Of a DNA stretch of 55,757 nt, positions 36,364-45,344 are shown piece after piece. The notes beneath the pieces are model-generated. The model did no database searches. It was not told where the DNA came from and worked only from the letters and a program-made list of their open reading frames with translations. This DNA is from Bacteroidota bacterium (GTDB lineage Bacteria > Bacteroidota > Bacteroidia > J057 > JAJTIE01): positions 1 through 55,757 of the forward strand of contig JAJTIE010000039.1 in assembly GCA_021300195.1 (NCBI GenBank). Reading direction: 5' to 3'. Numbering within the stretch: the stretch's first letter is position 1; each line of letters begins with the position of its first letter. The position numbers were made by a program, and so were the translations under genes.

Positions 36364-36370
36364 CACCGGG

Positions 36371-36378
36371 CAAAGGTA
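36371..36378 (-). promoter_or_regulatory. -7 box TACCTTTG of the MCE gene
   Basis: This exact TAnnTTTG match on the minus strand ends 7 bases before the ATG at 36363, so the mRNA leader would be very short. Confidence 0.6.
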
Positions 36379-36507
36379 GCAACTATCCATAAAGTCTCGA
36401 AGTCTCGGCTAGCTGCTATCGGTTTGTTGAGTACGTAAAATGGTCCATTTAGCACGGCAAATGTGCAGTTCAAAGAAGAAAATTCACCGTTTAGGGGGGA
36501 CTAAAAC

Positions 36508-36547
36508 ACTTGTACGATGGATTAGCGTACATTTGTTGCGTACAAGT
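36508..36547 (+). promoter_or_regulatory. Promoter of WecA-like gene inside a 9-bp inverted repeat
   Basis: The -7 box TACATTTG (36528-36535) lies in the 22-base spacer of a perfect inverted repeat, ACTTGTACG (36508-36516) and CGTACAAGT (36539-36547). A second repeat, GTTGTT-T-AACAAC, follows at 36546-36558. The first would let a dimeric regulator straddle the promoter; the second lies in the early leader. The gene starts at 36589. No regulator gene is adjacent, so the binder is unknown. Confidence 0.5.
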
Positions 36548-36588
36548 TGTTTAACAACAATAAAGAACCAGCCTAAATAAATAAGGGA

Positions 36589-37728
36589 ATGATCCTGATT
36601 TCATTGTTCTTGCTTACGCTTGCTTTTTCTTATGTGCTCAATGCCGTACTCATAAATTACGCGGGCAGGCTCGGTCAGCTGTCGCAGGGTGTAACCACCC
36701 AGGTTCGCTGGGCCAGTACGAGCAAGCCCCTGGTGGGGGGCATTGCCTTTTTCATCCTTTTTCTCATTGGTGCGGTTGTGTACACCCTTATCCCGCATAC
36801 TGCGGCCTATGAGGCCTCCGAAAACTACCTGCCCTTTCTGCTGGCAGTTACCCTCGGCTTCCTGGTTGGGTTGGCAGACGATGCGTACACTACAAGGCCC
36901 CTGCTTAAGTTTATCGGCCAGCTGGGCTGTGGCTTCATTTTGCTCGGCTTTGGCATCCAAATCCACCTGTTCAACCATGCGCTGGCAGACGGTATGCTAA
37001 CGATGCTGTGGGTAGTGGGGCTAATGAACAGCATAAACATGCTGGACAATATGGATGGCGTTACGGGCAGCACCTCTCTGGTCATTGTGTTTTTCACGCT
37101 AATGGCCATGTACCTTACGGGCCAGACCAGTAATGTGTTTTTCTACCTTTTTGTGGGGATAGCTGGCAGCCTGGCAGGTTTCCTGATTCTAAACTGGCAC
37201 CCCAGCAAGCTGTATATGGGCGATACGGGAAGTCAGTTTCTGGGTGCCATACTGGCCTATGCCGGTATTGTGTATTTCTGGAATATCCACCAGGTGGTGC
37301 CTGCGGCTGCGGGTGTGCCCCAGGTGGTGTTGCCGCTGCTGGTTTTTTTGATGCCGATACTGGACACCGCCTTTGTAAGTGTAGCCCGCCTGCGCCGGGG
37401 GCAGAGCCCCTTTGTAGGGGGGCGAGATCACACAACCCACCATTTGTGCCACTTTGGGGTGCCACAGGCTTGGGTGCCGCTTGTCTTTGGCCTGGCTGGC
37501 AGCATTGGGGGCGGGGCTGCACTCCTGATGATATGGGCCAGCCTGTTTAATATCACCGATGCGCTTATGCTTCTCTCGGTTCCCATTACTGTGTTCGGTA
37601 TCTTTCTATACATCTACCAAAGGGGATTGGCTAAGAGCAAAGTGCGCCAAATGAAAGCGCATGCGCCCATTGTTAGCCTGGGCAAGGATGAACCACGCCA
37701 GGCAGCCTTGGCGGTCTCGGCGCGTTAA
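36589..37728 (+). CDS. WecA/MraY-like sugar-1-phosphate transferase
   Basis: This multi-pass membrane enzyme would transfer a sugar-1-phosphate to undecaprenyl phosphate, starting a surface glycan. Seen motifs are KPLVGGIAFF, GLADDAYTTRPLLKFIGQ, the catalytic NSINMLDNMDGVTG, KLYMGDTGSQFLGA, and the C-terminal GRDHTTHHLCHFG His box typical of WecA-type rather than MraY. About eleven membrane segments are visible in 379 residues. It overlaps the next glycosyltransferase by one base (TAATG), so they act together. Confidence 0.88.
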   Translation: MILISLFLLTLAFSYVLNAVLINYAGRLGQLSQGVTTQVRWASTSKPLVGGIAFFILFLIGAVVYTLIPHTAAYEASENYLPFLLAVTLGFLVGLADDAYTTRPLLKFIGQLGCGFILLGFGIQIHLFNHALADGMLTMLWVVGLMNSINMLDNMDGVTGSTSLVIVFFTLMAMYLTGQTSNVFFYLFVGIAGSLAGFLILNWHPSKLYMGDTGSQFLGAILAYAGIVYFWNIHQVVPAAAGVPQVVLPLLVFLMPILDTAFVSVARLRRGQSPFVGGRDHTTHHLCHFGVPQAWVPLVFGLAGSIGGGAALLMIWASLFNITDALMLLSVPITVFGIFLYIYQRGLAKSKVRQMKAHAPIVSLGKDEPRQAALAVSAR

Positions 37729-38948
37729 TGCGCATCCTCTGTCTGCATCAGTATTTTTGCCCGCCCACAGGCTGGGGAAACGATCGGTCGTATCAGCTGA
37801 TGCAGCATTGGGCCGATGCGGGTCTCGGGATTCGCTGTATTACCAGTAAGGCTTATTTTCCGGATGCCGATGACATCCGCAGGCCCGAGTGGCGGCGGTA
37901 TGGGCAGGTGGAGGTGCTTATCTTGCCAGTGGCCTACCAGCAGTCCTACTCGCGGGTTCGGAAGATCTGGGCCTACCTCCGGTTTGCCGCCTGGGCAGGC
38001 CTGGCTGCCCTGCAAGAGCGGCCCGATGTGCTGTGGGTAAGCATTACCCCGCCGCCACTGGGCTGGGTGGGCGGCCTGCTACGGCGCCTGATGGGGGTGC
38101 CCCTGGTGCTGGAGGTGGTGGATGTGTGGCCCGAGGTGCCCCAGGGCATGGGCCTGCTGCAGGATGGCCCCCTGCTGTGGCTGCTAAAGCGGCTGGCACG
38201 CTGGACCTACCTGCAGGCCCGCCAGGTATACGTACTTAGCCCCGGCATGGCAGCCCAGCTGCAGCCCTACCGGCTACCGGCGCATATCTCCCTATCGGTT
38301 AGCCTGAATGGCACAGACCTGGCACAATTTGTGCCCCGAAGCGCAGGCCCGGTAGGGGGGCCGCCCCCCCTGCGCATGGTGTATACCGGTGCCCTGGGGC
38401 AGGCCAATGCGGTGCACGAGATGATCCTGGCACTGTATGTATGGAAAACTGCCGGGCATACGCACTGGAGCCTGGACCTATACGGCTGGGGAAAGGAGGC
38501 GGGACTGATAGCCCAGCTGATACAGGAATACAGGCTGGCCGATCAGGTACGGCTGCATGCCCCTGTGACCAAGGCTATGCTGAATGAGCGGCTGCAGCAG
38601 GCCCACCTGGGTCTGGTTTGCTTTGCGCCCCATGCTGTGCTGGAGGCCAATAGTGCGAACAAGTTTTATGACTACCTGGCCGCAGGCCTGCCGGTGCTGC
38701 TAAACTACCGTGGCTGGCAGGCCGAGCTGGTGGAGCAGCACCGCTGTGGCTATGGGTGCCCCCAGGGCGACTGGAAGGAGTGGCTGCGACGACTGGACGA
38801 CCTGGCGGCTGACCCCGACGCGCTGCGCACTATGCGGGCAAATGCACGGCAATTGGCTACTGCCCAGTTTGATCGGCTGCAGCTTGCGCAGCAGCAGGCT
38901 CTGCGCTTTCGGCAGTTGGCTGCTGAAACAGCAGGTATACGTAGCTAA
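37728..38948 (+). CDS. Glycosyltransferase family 4 (WcaI-like)
   Basis: This 406-residue GT-B enzyme opens MRILCLHQYFCPPTGWGNDR, the usual WcaI-like start, and has VLWVSITPPPLGWVGG and LVLEVVDVWPEVPQGMG in the acceptor half. The donor half has MVYTGALGQANAVHEMI and APHAVLEANSANKFYDYLAAGLPV, matching the ExxxxNSxNKxxEYMA-like nucleotide-sugar motif. It overlaps the WecA-like gene by one base and probably adds the second sugar. Its last 92 bases overlap the 3' end of the gene on the other strand. Confidence 0.87.
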   Translation: MRILCLHQYFCPPTGWGNDRSYQLMQHWADAGLGIRCITSKAYFPDADDIRRPEWRRYGQVEVLILPVAYQQSYSRVRKIWAYLRFAAWAGLAALQERPDVLWVSITPPPLGWVGGLLRRLMGVPLVLEVVDVWPEVPQGMGLLQDGPLLWLLKRLARWTYLQARQVYVLSPGMAAQLQPYRLPAHISLSVSLNGTDLAQFVPRSAGPVGGPPPLRMVYTGALGQANAVHEMILALYVWKTAGHTHWSLDLYGWGKEAGLIAQLIQEYRLADQVRLHAPVTKAMLNERLQQAHLGLVCFAPHAVLEANSANKFYDYLAAGLPVLLNYRGWQAELVEQHRCGYGCPQGDWKEWLRRLDDLAADPDALRTMRANARQLATAQFDRLQLAQQQALRFRQLAAETAGIRS

Positions 38949-39885
38949 GCCCACCCACCACTACATTCAGCAGCAGCTGGGGCGTGTGTAGCACCAGGGC
39001 TACCATTACGCCCGTATCTTGCCCCAGGCCATACAGCAAAAAGGTGGTGGCTATGGCCTGGTGAAAGGGACCAATGCCCCCTGGCACGGGCAGGGTCATG
39101 CCCACGCCCCCCATGGTAGTGAGCACCAGCGAAAACCAGAGACCATGCCCCCTGCCGATGGGCAGAGACTCTACAAAAAAATAGGTGGTGGCCCAGTAGC
39201 CCACCCAGATAAGCAGGCTAAGCAAGACAAACACCCAGGGATGCCTAAGGTGCAAAATACTCAGCATGCCATTTAGCAGCCTGCGCACAAAGCCCCACAG
39301 GCTGGCCAGTACCGGTATGCGGGCTATACGCCTGCGTAGGCGGAGCAGCAGCAGGCCGATGATGAGCATAACCCCCACGGCAAGCAGAACTGCCCAGAGG
39401 GGTAGGGTATCCAGGGGGTTTTGTGCCAGCTGGAAATAGCCGGTTATCCGCTCGTAGTCTCCCAGCAGCACCGTCAGCAGCAGCAGGCCCAGTAGCAGCA
39501 CGTCTACTACCCGCTCTGTTACCACGGTTCCGCCACTTACCAGCAGGGGTATGCGGTTGGTCTTGATCAGCAGGCTACAGCGGGTTACCTCGCCCAGGCG
39601 CGGCACGGCATAGTTTACCATATAGCCCACCATTACTGCTGCCGAGGTGCGCAGGCTACTCACGGGGTGCCCGGCTGCGCCCAGTAGCATGCTCCAGCGC
39701 AGGCCACGTGCGTAGTGGGCGGCCAGGCTAGCCACCAGGGCCAGCACGATGAGGCCAGTATCTGCCGCCTGCAGGTTATGCCACAGGGCTGCAAAGGATA
39801 TGTTTCGCAGTGCGAGGTATAGCAGCCCGCCCCCCAGGCCAAATCCACCCACATACAGCAGTATAGCCTTTAGCCGCTTGTTCAT
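38857..39885 (-). CDS. Lysylphosphatidylglycerol synthase-type flippase membrane protein
   Basis: A 342-residue protein with about eight membrane segments fitting the LPG_synthase_TM (UPF0104/AglD-like) family. Signatures are ARGLRWSMLL, VNYAVPRLGEVTRCSLL (the YxxPxRxGE motif), TVVTERVVDVLLLGLL, and GGVGMTLPVPGGIGPFH. These proteins move or modify lipids, but the substrate here is unknown. The tail after residue 325 is an Ala/Glu-rich low-complexity end, which lies inside the region antisense to the GT4 gene. It overlaps panD by 4 bases. Confidence 0.82.
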   Translation of the reverse strand: MNKRLKAILLYVGGFGLGGGLLYLALRNISFAALWHNLQAADTGLIVLALVASLAAHYARGLRWSMLLGAAGHPVSSLRTSAAVMVGYMVNYAVPRLGEVTRCSLLIKTNRIPLLVSGGTVVTERVVDVLLLGLLLLTVLLGDYERITGYFQLAQNPLDTLPLWAVLLAVGVMLIIGLLLLRLRRRIARIPVLASLWGFVRRLLNGMLSILHLRHPWVFVLLSLLIWVGYWATTYFFVESLPIGRGHGLWFSLVLTTMGGVGMTLPVPGGIGPFHQAIATTFLLYGLGQDTGVMVALVLHTPQLLLNVVVGGLSYVYLLFQQPTAESAEPAAAQAAADQTGQ

Positions 39886-40217
39886 TGGGCCAGGCGGTTA
39901 TGCAGGTCGGGAAACACCACGATAGGCTCGTAGCTTCTGGCTGCTTGCACCTCCATCAGGGCGTAGGAGATGATGATCAGGATATCGCCCGGTGCAGCCA
40001 GGCGCGCAGCCGGGCCGTTTAGCCCCACAATGCCACTGCCCCGTTCTCCGGCTATGATGTAGGTCTCCAGCCGGGCTCCATTGTTCAGGTTTACAATTTG
40101 CACGCGCTCATTGGGCAGCATTTGGGCAGCATCTACCAGATCCATATCCAGGGTTATGGATCCTACGTAGTTTAGTTCTAGCTGATTCACCCGCACGCGG
40201 TGAATCTTGGATTTCAT
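39882..40217 (-). CDS. panD: Aspartate 1-decarboxylase PanD
   Basis: PanD makes beta-alanine for pantothenate and self-cleaves to a pyruvoyl enzyme. The cleavage site is in ELNYVGSITLD (Gly-Ser), and NGARLETYIIAGERGSGIVGLNGPAARL is diagnostic. Length 111 from the ATG at 40217 is normal; a longer reading from 40274 adds a non-conserved stretch. It is preceded by panC and overlaps the next gene by 4 bases. Confidence 0.94.
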   Translation of the reverse strand: MKSKIHRVRVNQLELNYVGSITLDMDLVDAAQMLPNERVQIVNLNNGARLETYIIAGERGSGIVGLNGPAARLAAPGDILIIISYALMEVQAARSYEPIVVFPDLHNRLAQ

Positions 40218-40270
40218 CATTGTTACCAGCATGGGCCAGGGGAAAAGAGGGACAAAAGTACAAATTCGTT

Positions 40271-41115
40271 TCAAGCAGACACCACATTGTCTATCAGGCG
40301 TACGGGGCCAAAGTAAACAGCTGCCAGAATGGCTACCCGTGGGGGCCGCTGCCCCCCCGTGGGGGGGTGCAGGGTATCATGGTCTACCAGGGTCAGGTAG
40401 TCTATCCGGGCCTGGGGTTCTGTAGCCAGGATGCCGGAGCCTGCCGCCAGCGCCTCCTCCCTGCTTGCGCCGGCCTCCCACTGGGCCAGGCTATGCTGTA
40501 GTGCCCGATACACCACCGGCGCGGCAGCCCGCTGGGCGGCACTCAGGTTTCGGTTTCGGCTGCTCATGGCCAGGCCATCGGCCTCGCGCAGGGTGGGCAC
40601 ATACGCAGCACGATTGGGCTAAATAGGTCTGAGAGCATCCGGCCTACTACGCGGGTCTGCTGCAGGTCTTTGGCACCCATGTATAGGTAGGTGGGCTGCA
40701 CCAAGTTCAGCAGCTTGGTTACTACCAGGGCTACTCCGTCAAAGTGGCCGGGCCGCGCGGCCCCCTCCAGCACCTCGGATACGCCTGCTACATGTAGCTT
40801 CACGGCACTTGGGCCATTCGGATACATGTCCTCTGCCGTGGGCAGCAGCAGGCTGTGGCAGCCAGTGTGGCTTAGCAGGGCCGCATCTTCAGCGGGCATG
40901 CGCGGGTAGCTGCTCAGGTCTTCGGCCCGGTCAAACTGCGTGGGGTTTACAAAGATGCTGGCTACTACGGTGTCGCATTCTTCCCGCGCGGCTTTCACCA
41001 GGGCCAGGTGGCCGGCATGCAGGGCCCCCATGGTGGGAATAAAGCCCACCCGATGGCCGGTGGGTACCTGGGCACGCCAAGCCCGAAAAGCCGAGACGGA
41101 AGAGAGTATTTTCAT
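40271..41115 (-). pseudogene. panC: Pantothenate synthetase PanC, frameshifted
   Basis: PanC joins pantoate and beta-alanine. The first frame (from 41115) has VGFIPTMGALHAGHLALV, SIFVNPTQFDRAEDLSSYPR and LYMGAKDLQQTRVV, then runs out of frame after PIVLR. The second frame resumes with VPTLREADGLAMSSRNRNLS and runs to the normal C-terminus at 40271. One base is missing at about 40600-40603; adding it restores 12 residues between the conserved DL and VP, as in E. coli and M. tuberculosis PanC. The rest is intact and panD is whole, so a sequencing error or a recent mutation are both possible. If real, the cell could not make pantothenate by this route. Confidence 0.9.
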
Positions 41116-41122
41116 AAGCGGC

Positions 41123-41130
41123 CAAAAATA
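41123..41130 (-). promoter_or_regulatory. -7 box TATTTTTG of panC
   Basis: This exact TAnnTTTG match on the minus strand ends 7 bases before the panC ATG. The panC-panD-flippase transcript would have almost no leader. Confidence 0.55.
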
Positions 41131-41203
41131 GTGGAGAAAAAATTGCGAGTTATAAAAAAAAGACAGTAAGTTGCCGCAACTTGATAAATTCGGGTGGATT
41201 CCG

Positions 41204-41211
41204 TACCTTTG
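41204..41211 (+). promoter_or_regulatory. -7 box TACCTTTG of the GT5-like gene
   Basis: This exact TAnnTTTG match ends 27 bases before the ATG at 41239, which also rules out the GTG at 41194 as the start. Confidence 0.65.
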
Positions 41212-41238
41212 CGATCCAGTTCCACTAACTCACCTCTT

Positions 41239-42057
41239 ATGGAAAAACTTCGGATCCTGTACGCCACCATGGAGATTGACCCATTTCTGGTACTGTCCGA
41301 TTCCGCAAATTTTATCCGTTCTCTCCCACAGGGGCTACAGGAAAAGGGCCACGAAATCCGAATCCTGATGCCGCGCTTCGGTGTTATCAACGAAAGAAGA
41401 AACCGGTTGCACGAGGTAGTACGCCTGTCGGGCATAAACATCCGGGTAGGAAATGAAGAGAAACCCCTCACCATCAAGGTAGCTACCATACCCAACGCTC
41501 GCCTGCAGGTATATTTCCTGGATAACGAGGACTACTTTCAGCGCAAGAGCGTACTTACGGACCCGAAGAGCAAGACTTTTCACGAAGACAACCACGAGCG
41601 TTCCATCTTCTTCTGCAAAGGAGTGATCGAAACCGTGCGCAAGCTGGGCTGGACACCCAACATCATCCACTGCCATGGCTGGATGACTGCACTCATCCCC
41701 CTCTACCTGAAAACGCACTTTCGCGAGGATCCCATTTTTCGTGATAGCAAAACGCTGTATACGGTGTATGACAATGAGGTGAGCGAGAAATTACCTGATA
41801 ATTTTGCCGAAAAGGCCCGTCTGGACGGTACGCCCGAGGATCTGCTAAATGAATATCGAGGAGATACCTACCTGGGTGTAAGCCGGGGCGGCATCAAGCT
41901 GGCAGATTTTGTAACCCAGGGCAGCACCACCGTGCACAGCGAGCTGCACAGCACCCTGGCAGAAGTGGAAAAACAAGATAGATTTGCAACCATCACCGCC
42001 GACCACGCAGACGGGGTGGACTCCTACAATGACATCTACAAGAAAATCCTCAACTAG
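41239..42057 (+). CDS. GT5 (starch/glycogen synthase) N-lobe-like protein
   Basis: The 272 residues match only the N-terminal domain of glycogen/starch synthase: RILYATMEIDPFLV, IRSLPQGLQEKGHEIRILMPRFG and PNIIHCHGWMTALIPLYLK. The glycine-rich KxGGL motif that binds ADP-glucose is replaced by LVLSDSANF, and the whole C-terminal donor lobe is absent. It is therefore unlikely to polymerise glucose on its own. Such short proteins recur beside panC and DUF4270/glmS in Bacteroidota, so this is a family trait, not local damage. It overlaps the next gene by 29 bases. Confidence 0.8.
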   Translation: MEKLRILYATMEIDPFLVLSDSANFIRSLPQGLQEKGHEIRILMPRFGVINERRNRLHEVVRLSGINIRVGNEEKPLTIKVATIPNARLQVYFLDNEDYFQRKSVLTDPKSKTFHEDNHERSIFFCKGVIETVRKLGWTPNIIHCHGWMTALIPLYLKTHFREDPIFRDSKTLYTVYDNEVSEKLPDNFAEKARLDGTPEDLLNEYRGDTYLGVSRGGIKLADFVTQGSTTVHSELHSTLAEVEKQDRFATITADHADGVDSYNDIYKKILN

Positions 42058-43420
42058 GCGCATTCATCGTTTTGCGCATACGGCCTCCGGTAGGCAGGCT
42101 CCGCATCAGCGGCTCATTCTCGCTATCGCAGTAGTACTATGTGCGTATGGCCTGGTGGGCTGTAGGGAGCCCGACATTGTGGATGTGGGCCTGAATACCC
42201 CGGCTAATGTGGGCTACCTGGATAGTGCAACAGTAGAACTGGATACGTTTATACCCACGCTGGATTCGCTCTTTACCAAAAATGTGACGGCTGCCGTGCT
42301 AGGCAACTATACCGACCCCGTGCTGGGCCGCGTGAATGCTGAAATTTACACCCAGATTAGCCTCCCCGGGGCCAACGTAGCCTTCGAAGCCGATGCCGTG
42401 GCCGACTCTATCGTCCTGTTTCTGCCACTGGTGGACTACTATGGCAAGCCCAGCAGCAGGCTGAATCTGGAGGTATATGAACTGACAGAGAGTATTGCGG
42501 ATGGCACGAACTACTATGCCACCAGCCGCTTTGCCACAGGCACAACCGAGCTGGGCGGCGGTGCCAGCTTTGCCCTGGCTGCCGATAAGCTTGGTTCTGA
42601 CACAATCAAGATCAAACTGAATGTAAGCCTGGCCCAGCGTATACTAGACGCTACAAGCGATCAGCTGGCCAATAACACGAACTTCCACCAGTTTTTCAAG
42701 GGTTTGCACATCAAGACCCAGCCTGTGGTGGGCGATGTGGGGGTGGTGTACACCGTAGCCCTCCGAAATGTACTGGTGGGGAGTGCGGCACCTGCCTCGC
42801 TGAAGATCTATTACCGGGGCACCGGCGAAAACAAAGTGTATACCCTAACGGTGCAGAGTGGCGTAACACAGCGCACCAACTACCTGGAACGCGGGGATAT
42901 AAGTGGCACCCTACTGGGCCAACTGGTGGGCGATGCCGCACCGATTGGCCGACAAGTGGCTATACTACAGTCCATTTTTCCGGTTCAGGTGCGTGCCAAA
43001 ATCAGCAAGCTGCCAGCCAACCGGATTGCCATCAATCGTGCCATACTGGAGCTGCCGGTGGATACCACCTATGTGGACAGCAATCCCTTCCTGTATTACC
43101 GCCCTATCCCCAGGTCGCTACAGCTCTACCAGGCCGACGAGACCGGAGAGAAGATTGATCGAAAGTCTGCCATCCTGAATCAGAGCGACTTTTTGCCCGC
43201 AACCGATCGGTACGAATTTAATATAACCAGCTATTTGAACCAGTATTATGAGCAGGACGGTGTGATAAATGACCTGCTACTGGTACCAAACTCGCTTGCC
43301 CTGGTGTTCACCAGTAGTGGGCTGCCCACTTTTGCCAGTGCCGCCCGCTCTGTACTGGGCAATATAGACCACCCAACGCGCAGGCCGCGCGTACGCGTGT
43401 ATTACACAAATCTGCCGTGA
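42029..43420 (+). CDS. DUF4270 lipoprotein
   Basis: The N-terminus has a signal with lipobox YGLVGC (Cys at about residue 43), so this is an outer-membrane or periplasmic lipoprotein. The body matches DUF4270: DIVDVGLNTPANVGYLDS, AVLGNYTDPVLGRVNAEIY, ADSIVLFLPLVDYYG and the C-terminal NSLALVFTSSG. It is a beta-rich protein of unknown function, mostly found in Bacteroidota beside glmS. The ATG at 42029 lies within the end of the preceding gene; no later in-frame start precedes the signal sequence. Confidence 0.85.
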   Translation: MTSTRKSSTRRIHRFAHTASGRQAPHQRLILAIAVVLCAYGLVGCREPDIVDVGLNTPANVGYLDSATVELDTFIPTLDSLFTKNVTAAVLGNYTDPVLGRVNAEIYTQISLPGANVAFEADAVADSIVLFLPLVDYYGKPSSRLNLEVYELTESIADGTNYYATSRFATGTTELGGGASFALAADKLGSDTIKIKLNVSLAQRILDATSDQLANNTNFHQFFKGLHIKTQPVVGDVGVVYTVALRNVLVGSAAPASLKIYYRGTGENKVYTLTVQSGVTQRTNYLERGDISGTLLGQLVGDAAPIGRQVAILQSIFPVQVRAKISKLPANRIAINRAILELPVDTTYVDSNPFLYYRPIPRSLQLYQADETGEKIDRKSAILNQSDFLPATDRYEFNITSYLNQYYEQDGVINDLLLVPNSLALVFTSSGLPTFASAARSVLGNIDHPTRRPRVRVYYTNLP

Positions 43421-43426
43421 GTGGTG

Positions 43427-43434
43427 TATCTTTG
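43427..43434 (+). promoter_or_regulatory. -7 box TATCTTTG of glmS
   Basis: This exact TAnnTTTG match lies just after the DUF4270 stop and ends 49 bases before glmS. No glmS ribozyme-like structure is evident in the short leader. Confidence 0.65.
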
Positions 43435-43483
43435 CCTGTTTAGCCCTGTTCGGGTTCTTTTCGTTGAATAATAGGATCATATC

Positions 43484-45322
43484 ATGTGTGGAATTGTAGG
43501 ATACATCGGATTTCAGGAGGCATACCCGATTCTGATAAATGGACTCAAGCGGCTGGAGTATAGGGGATATGACTCTGCGGGTATTGCCCTGCTGGATCGC
43601 GACATTCAGGTATTCAAGAAGAAGGGTAAGGTGGCAGACCTGGAGGCCTACATAGATGGCCAGTATCCACGTGCCACCATCGGTATGGGCCATACCCGCT
43701 GGGCTACACACGGCGAACCCAATGACGAGAACGCCCATCCGCACTACAGCGAGTCCAGAAAATTTGCCATTATACACAATGGCATTATTGAAAACTACCA
43801 GCATCTGAAAAGGCGCCTCATCGACAGGGGCTATACCTTTAAGAGCGACACGGACACCGAGGTACTGGTTCAGCTGATAGAGGAGGTATACCGGGTAGGC
43901 CATGTAAGCCCACAGGATGCAGTACGCATGGCCCTATCCAAGGTAGAGGGTGCCTTTGGCATCGTGGTGCTGTGCAAGGATGAGCCGGATATGCTGATAG
44001 CGGCCCGCCGCGCCAGCCCGCTGGTGATCGGCATTGGCCAGGGCGAGTACTTTGTTGCCTCAGATGCTACGCCGATCGTGGAATTTACCAAGAGTGTTAT
44101 TTACCTGAATGACAATGATATAGCCGTTATTCGCCGAGACGAGCTGACGATCAAGACGATAAAGAATGACCAGGTAACCCCCGAGATCAAAACCCTGGAT
44201 ATCGAGCTAAGTGCGATTGAAAAATCGGGCTATGCCCACTTTATGCTTAAGGAGATATTTGAGCAGCCCAAGAGCATAACCGACAGCCTGCGTGGGCGCA
44301 TAGCGCACGACATGAGCGAGGTACGCCTCGGTGGGCTAGACCACATGGACGACCAGCTGGCAGGAGCCAAGCGCATCATTATTGTGGCCTGTGGCACCAG
44401 CTGGCACGCGGGCCTGGTGGGAGAGTATATTATCGAAGACCTGGCCCGTATACCGGTAGAGGTGGAGTATGCCAGCGAATTTCGATACCGCGACCCCGTC
44501 CTCTATCCGGATGACATTGTGATTGCCATCAGCCAAAGTGGCGAGACAGCCGATACACTGGCCGCTGTAAAGCTGGCCAAGTCTTACGGCTGCACAGTGC
44601 TGGGTGTGTGCAATGTAGTAGGCAGCTCCATACCCCGCGAAACGGATGGAGGGGTGTATATACACGCCGGGCCAGAGATTGGCGTAGCTAGCACCAAGGC
44701 CTTTACGGCCCAGGTAACAGCCCTGGCCCTGATTGCCATCCGCATTGGACAGCGTAGGCAGACGCTGTCTGACAATCGATTCCATACCCTAATCAAGGAG
44801 CTGATTCGCCTGCCAGAGTTGATTCACCATGTGCTACACAGCCTGGATGCGCAGGTGCAAGAGATCAGCGCGCTGTACAAGGACGCAGGTAATTTCCTTT
44901 ACCTCGGCCGGGGCTTCAACTTTCCGGTGGCGCTGGAGGGTGCGCTGAAGCTGAAGGAAATATCCTATATCCATGCCGAGGGTTACCCGGCTGCCGAAAT
45001 GAAGCATGGCCCCATTGCACTGATCGACGAAAACATGCCAGTCGTCTTCATTGCTACGCGAGATAAGAGCTATGACAAGGTAGTATCGAACATACAGGAG
45101 GTAAAGGCACGAAAGGGTATTGTGATTGCTGTAGTTACGGAAGGGGATACCATGCTGCCCACCGTGGCAGAGCATGTGCTAGAGATACCCCGGATAGATG
45201 AAGTATTGAACCCCATCATCGCCGTGATTCCGCTCCAGCTACTCAGCTACTACATAGCCGTACTGCGCGGCTGCAATGTAGACCAGCCCCGAAATCTGGC
45301 AAAGAGCGTAACCGTTGAGTAA
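43484..45322 (+). CDS. glmS: Glutamine--fructose-6-phosphate aminotransferase GlmS
   Basis: GlmS makes glucosamine 6-phosphate for peptidoglycan and LPS. The N-terminal glutaminase begins MCGIVGYIG with catalytic Cys2, followed by RGYDSAG, HTRWATHGEPND and SDTDTEVL. The two SIS domains have VACGTSWHAG and AISQSGETADTLAAVK, and the end is PRNLAKSVTVE. Length 612 is standard. It is preceded by its own -7 box and followed by an AT-rich acyltransferase gene whose earliest start overlaps its stop. Confidence 0.97.
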   Translation: MCGIVGYIGFQEAYPILINGLKRLEYRGYDSAGIALLDRDIQVFKKKGKVADLEAYIDGQYPRATIGMGHTRWATHGEPNDENAHPHYSESRKFAIIHNGIIENYQHLKRRLIDRGYTFKSDTDTEVLVQLIEEVYRVGHVSPQDAVRMALSKVEGAFGIVVLCKDEPDMLIAARRASPLVIGIGQGEYFVASDATPIVEFTKSVIYLNDNDIAVIRRDELTIKTIKNDQVTPEIKTLDIELSAIEKSGYAHFMLKEIFEQPKSITDSLRGRIAHDMSEVRLGGLDHMDDQLAGAKRIIIVACGTSWHAGLVGEYIIEDLARIPVEVEYASEFRYRDPVLYPDDIVIAISQSGETADTLAAVKLAKSYGCTVLGVCNVVGSSIPRETDGGVYIHAGPEIGVASTKAFTAQVTALALIAIRIGQRRQTLSDNRFHTLIKELIRLPELIHHVLHSLDAQVQEISALYKDAGNFLYLGRGFNFPVALEGALKLKEISYIHAEGYPAAEMKHGPIALIDENMPVVFIATRDKSYDKVVSNIQEVKARKGIVIAVVTEGDTMLPTVAEHVLEIPRIDEVLNPIIAVIPLQLLSYYIAVLRGCNVDQPRNLAKSVTVE

Positions 45323-45344
45323 CCAGCGAGACCTGGAACGAAAT

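Noticed and set aside
43435-43483. glmS ribozyme in the glmS leader
   Set aside because: The 49-base leader is too short and no ribozyme-like core is visible.
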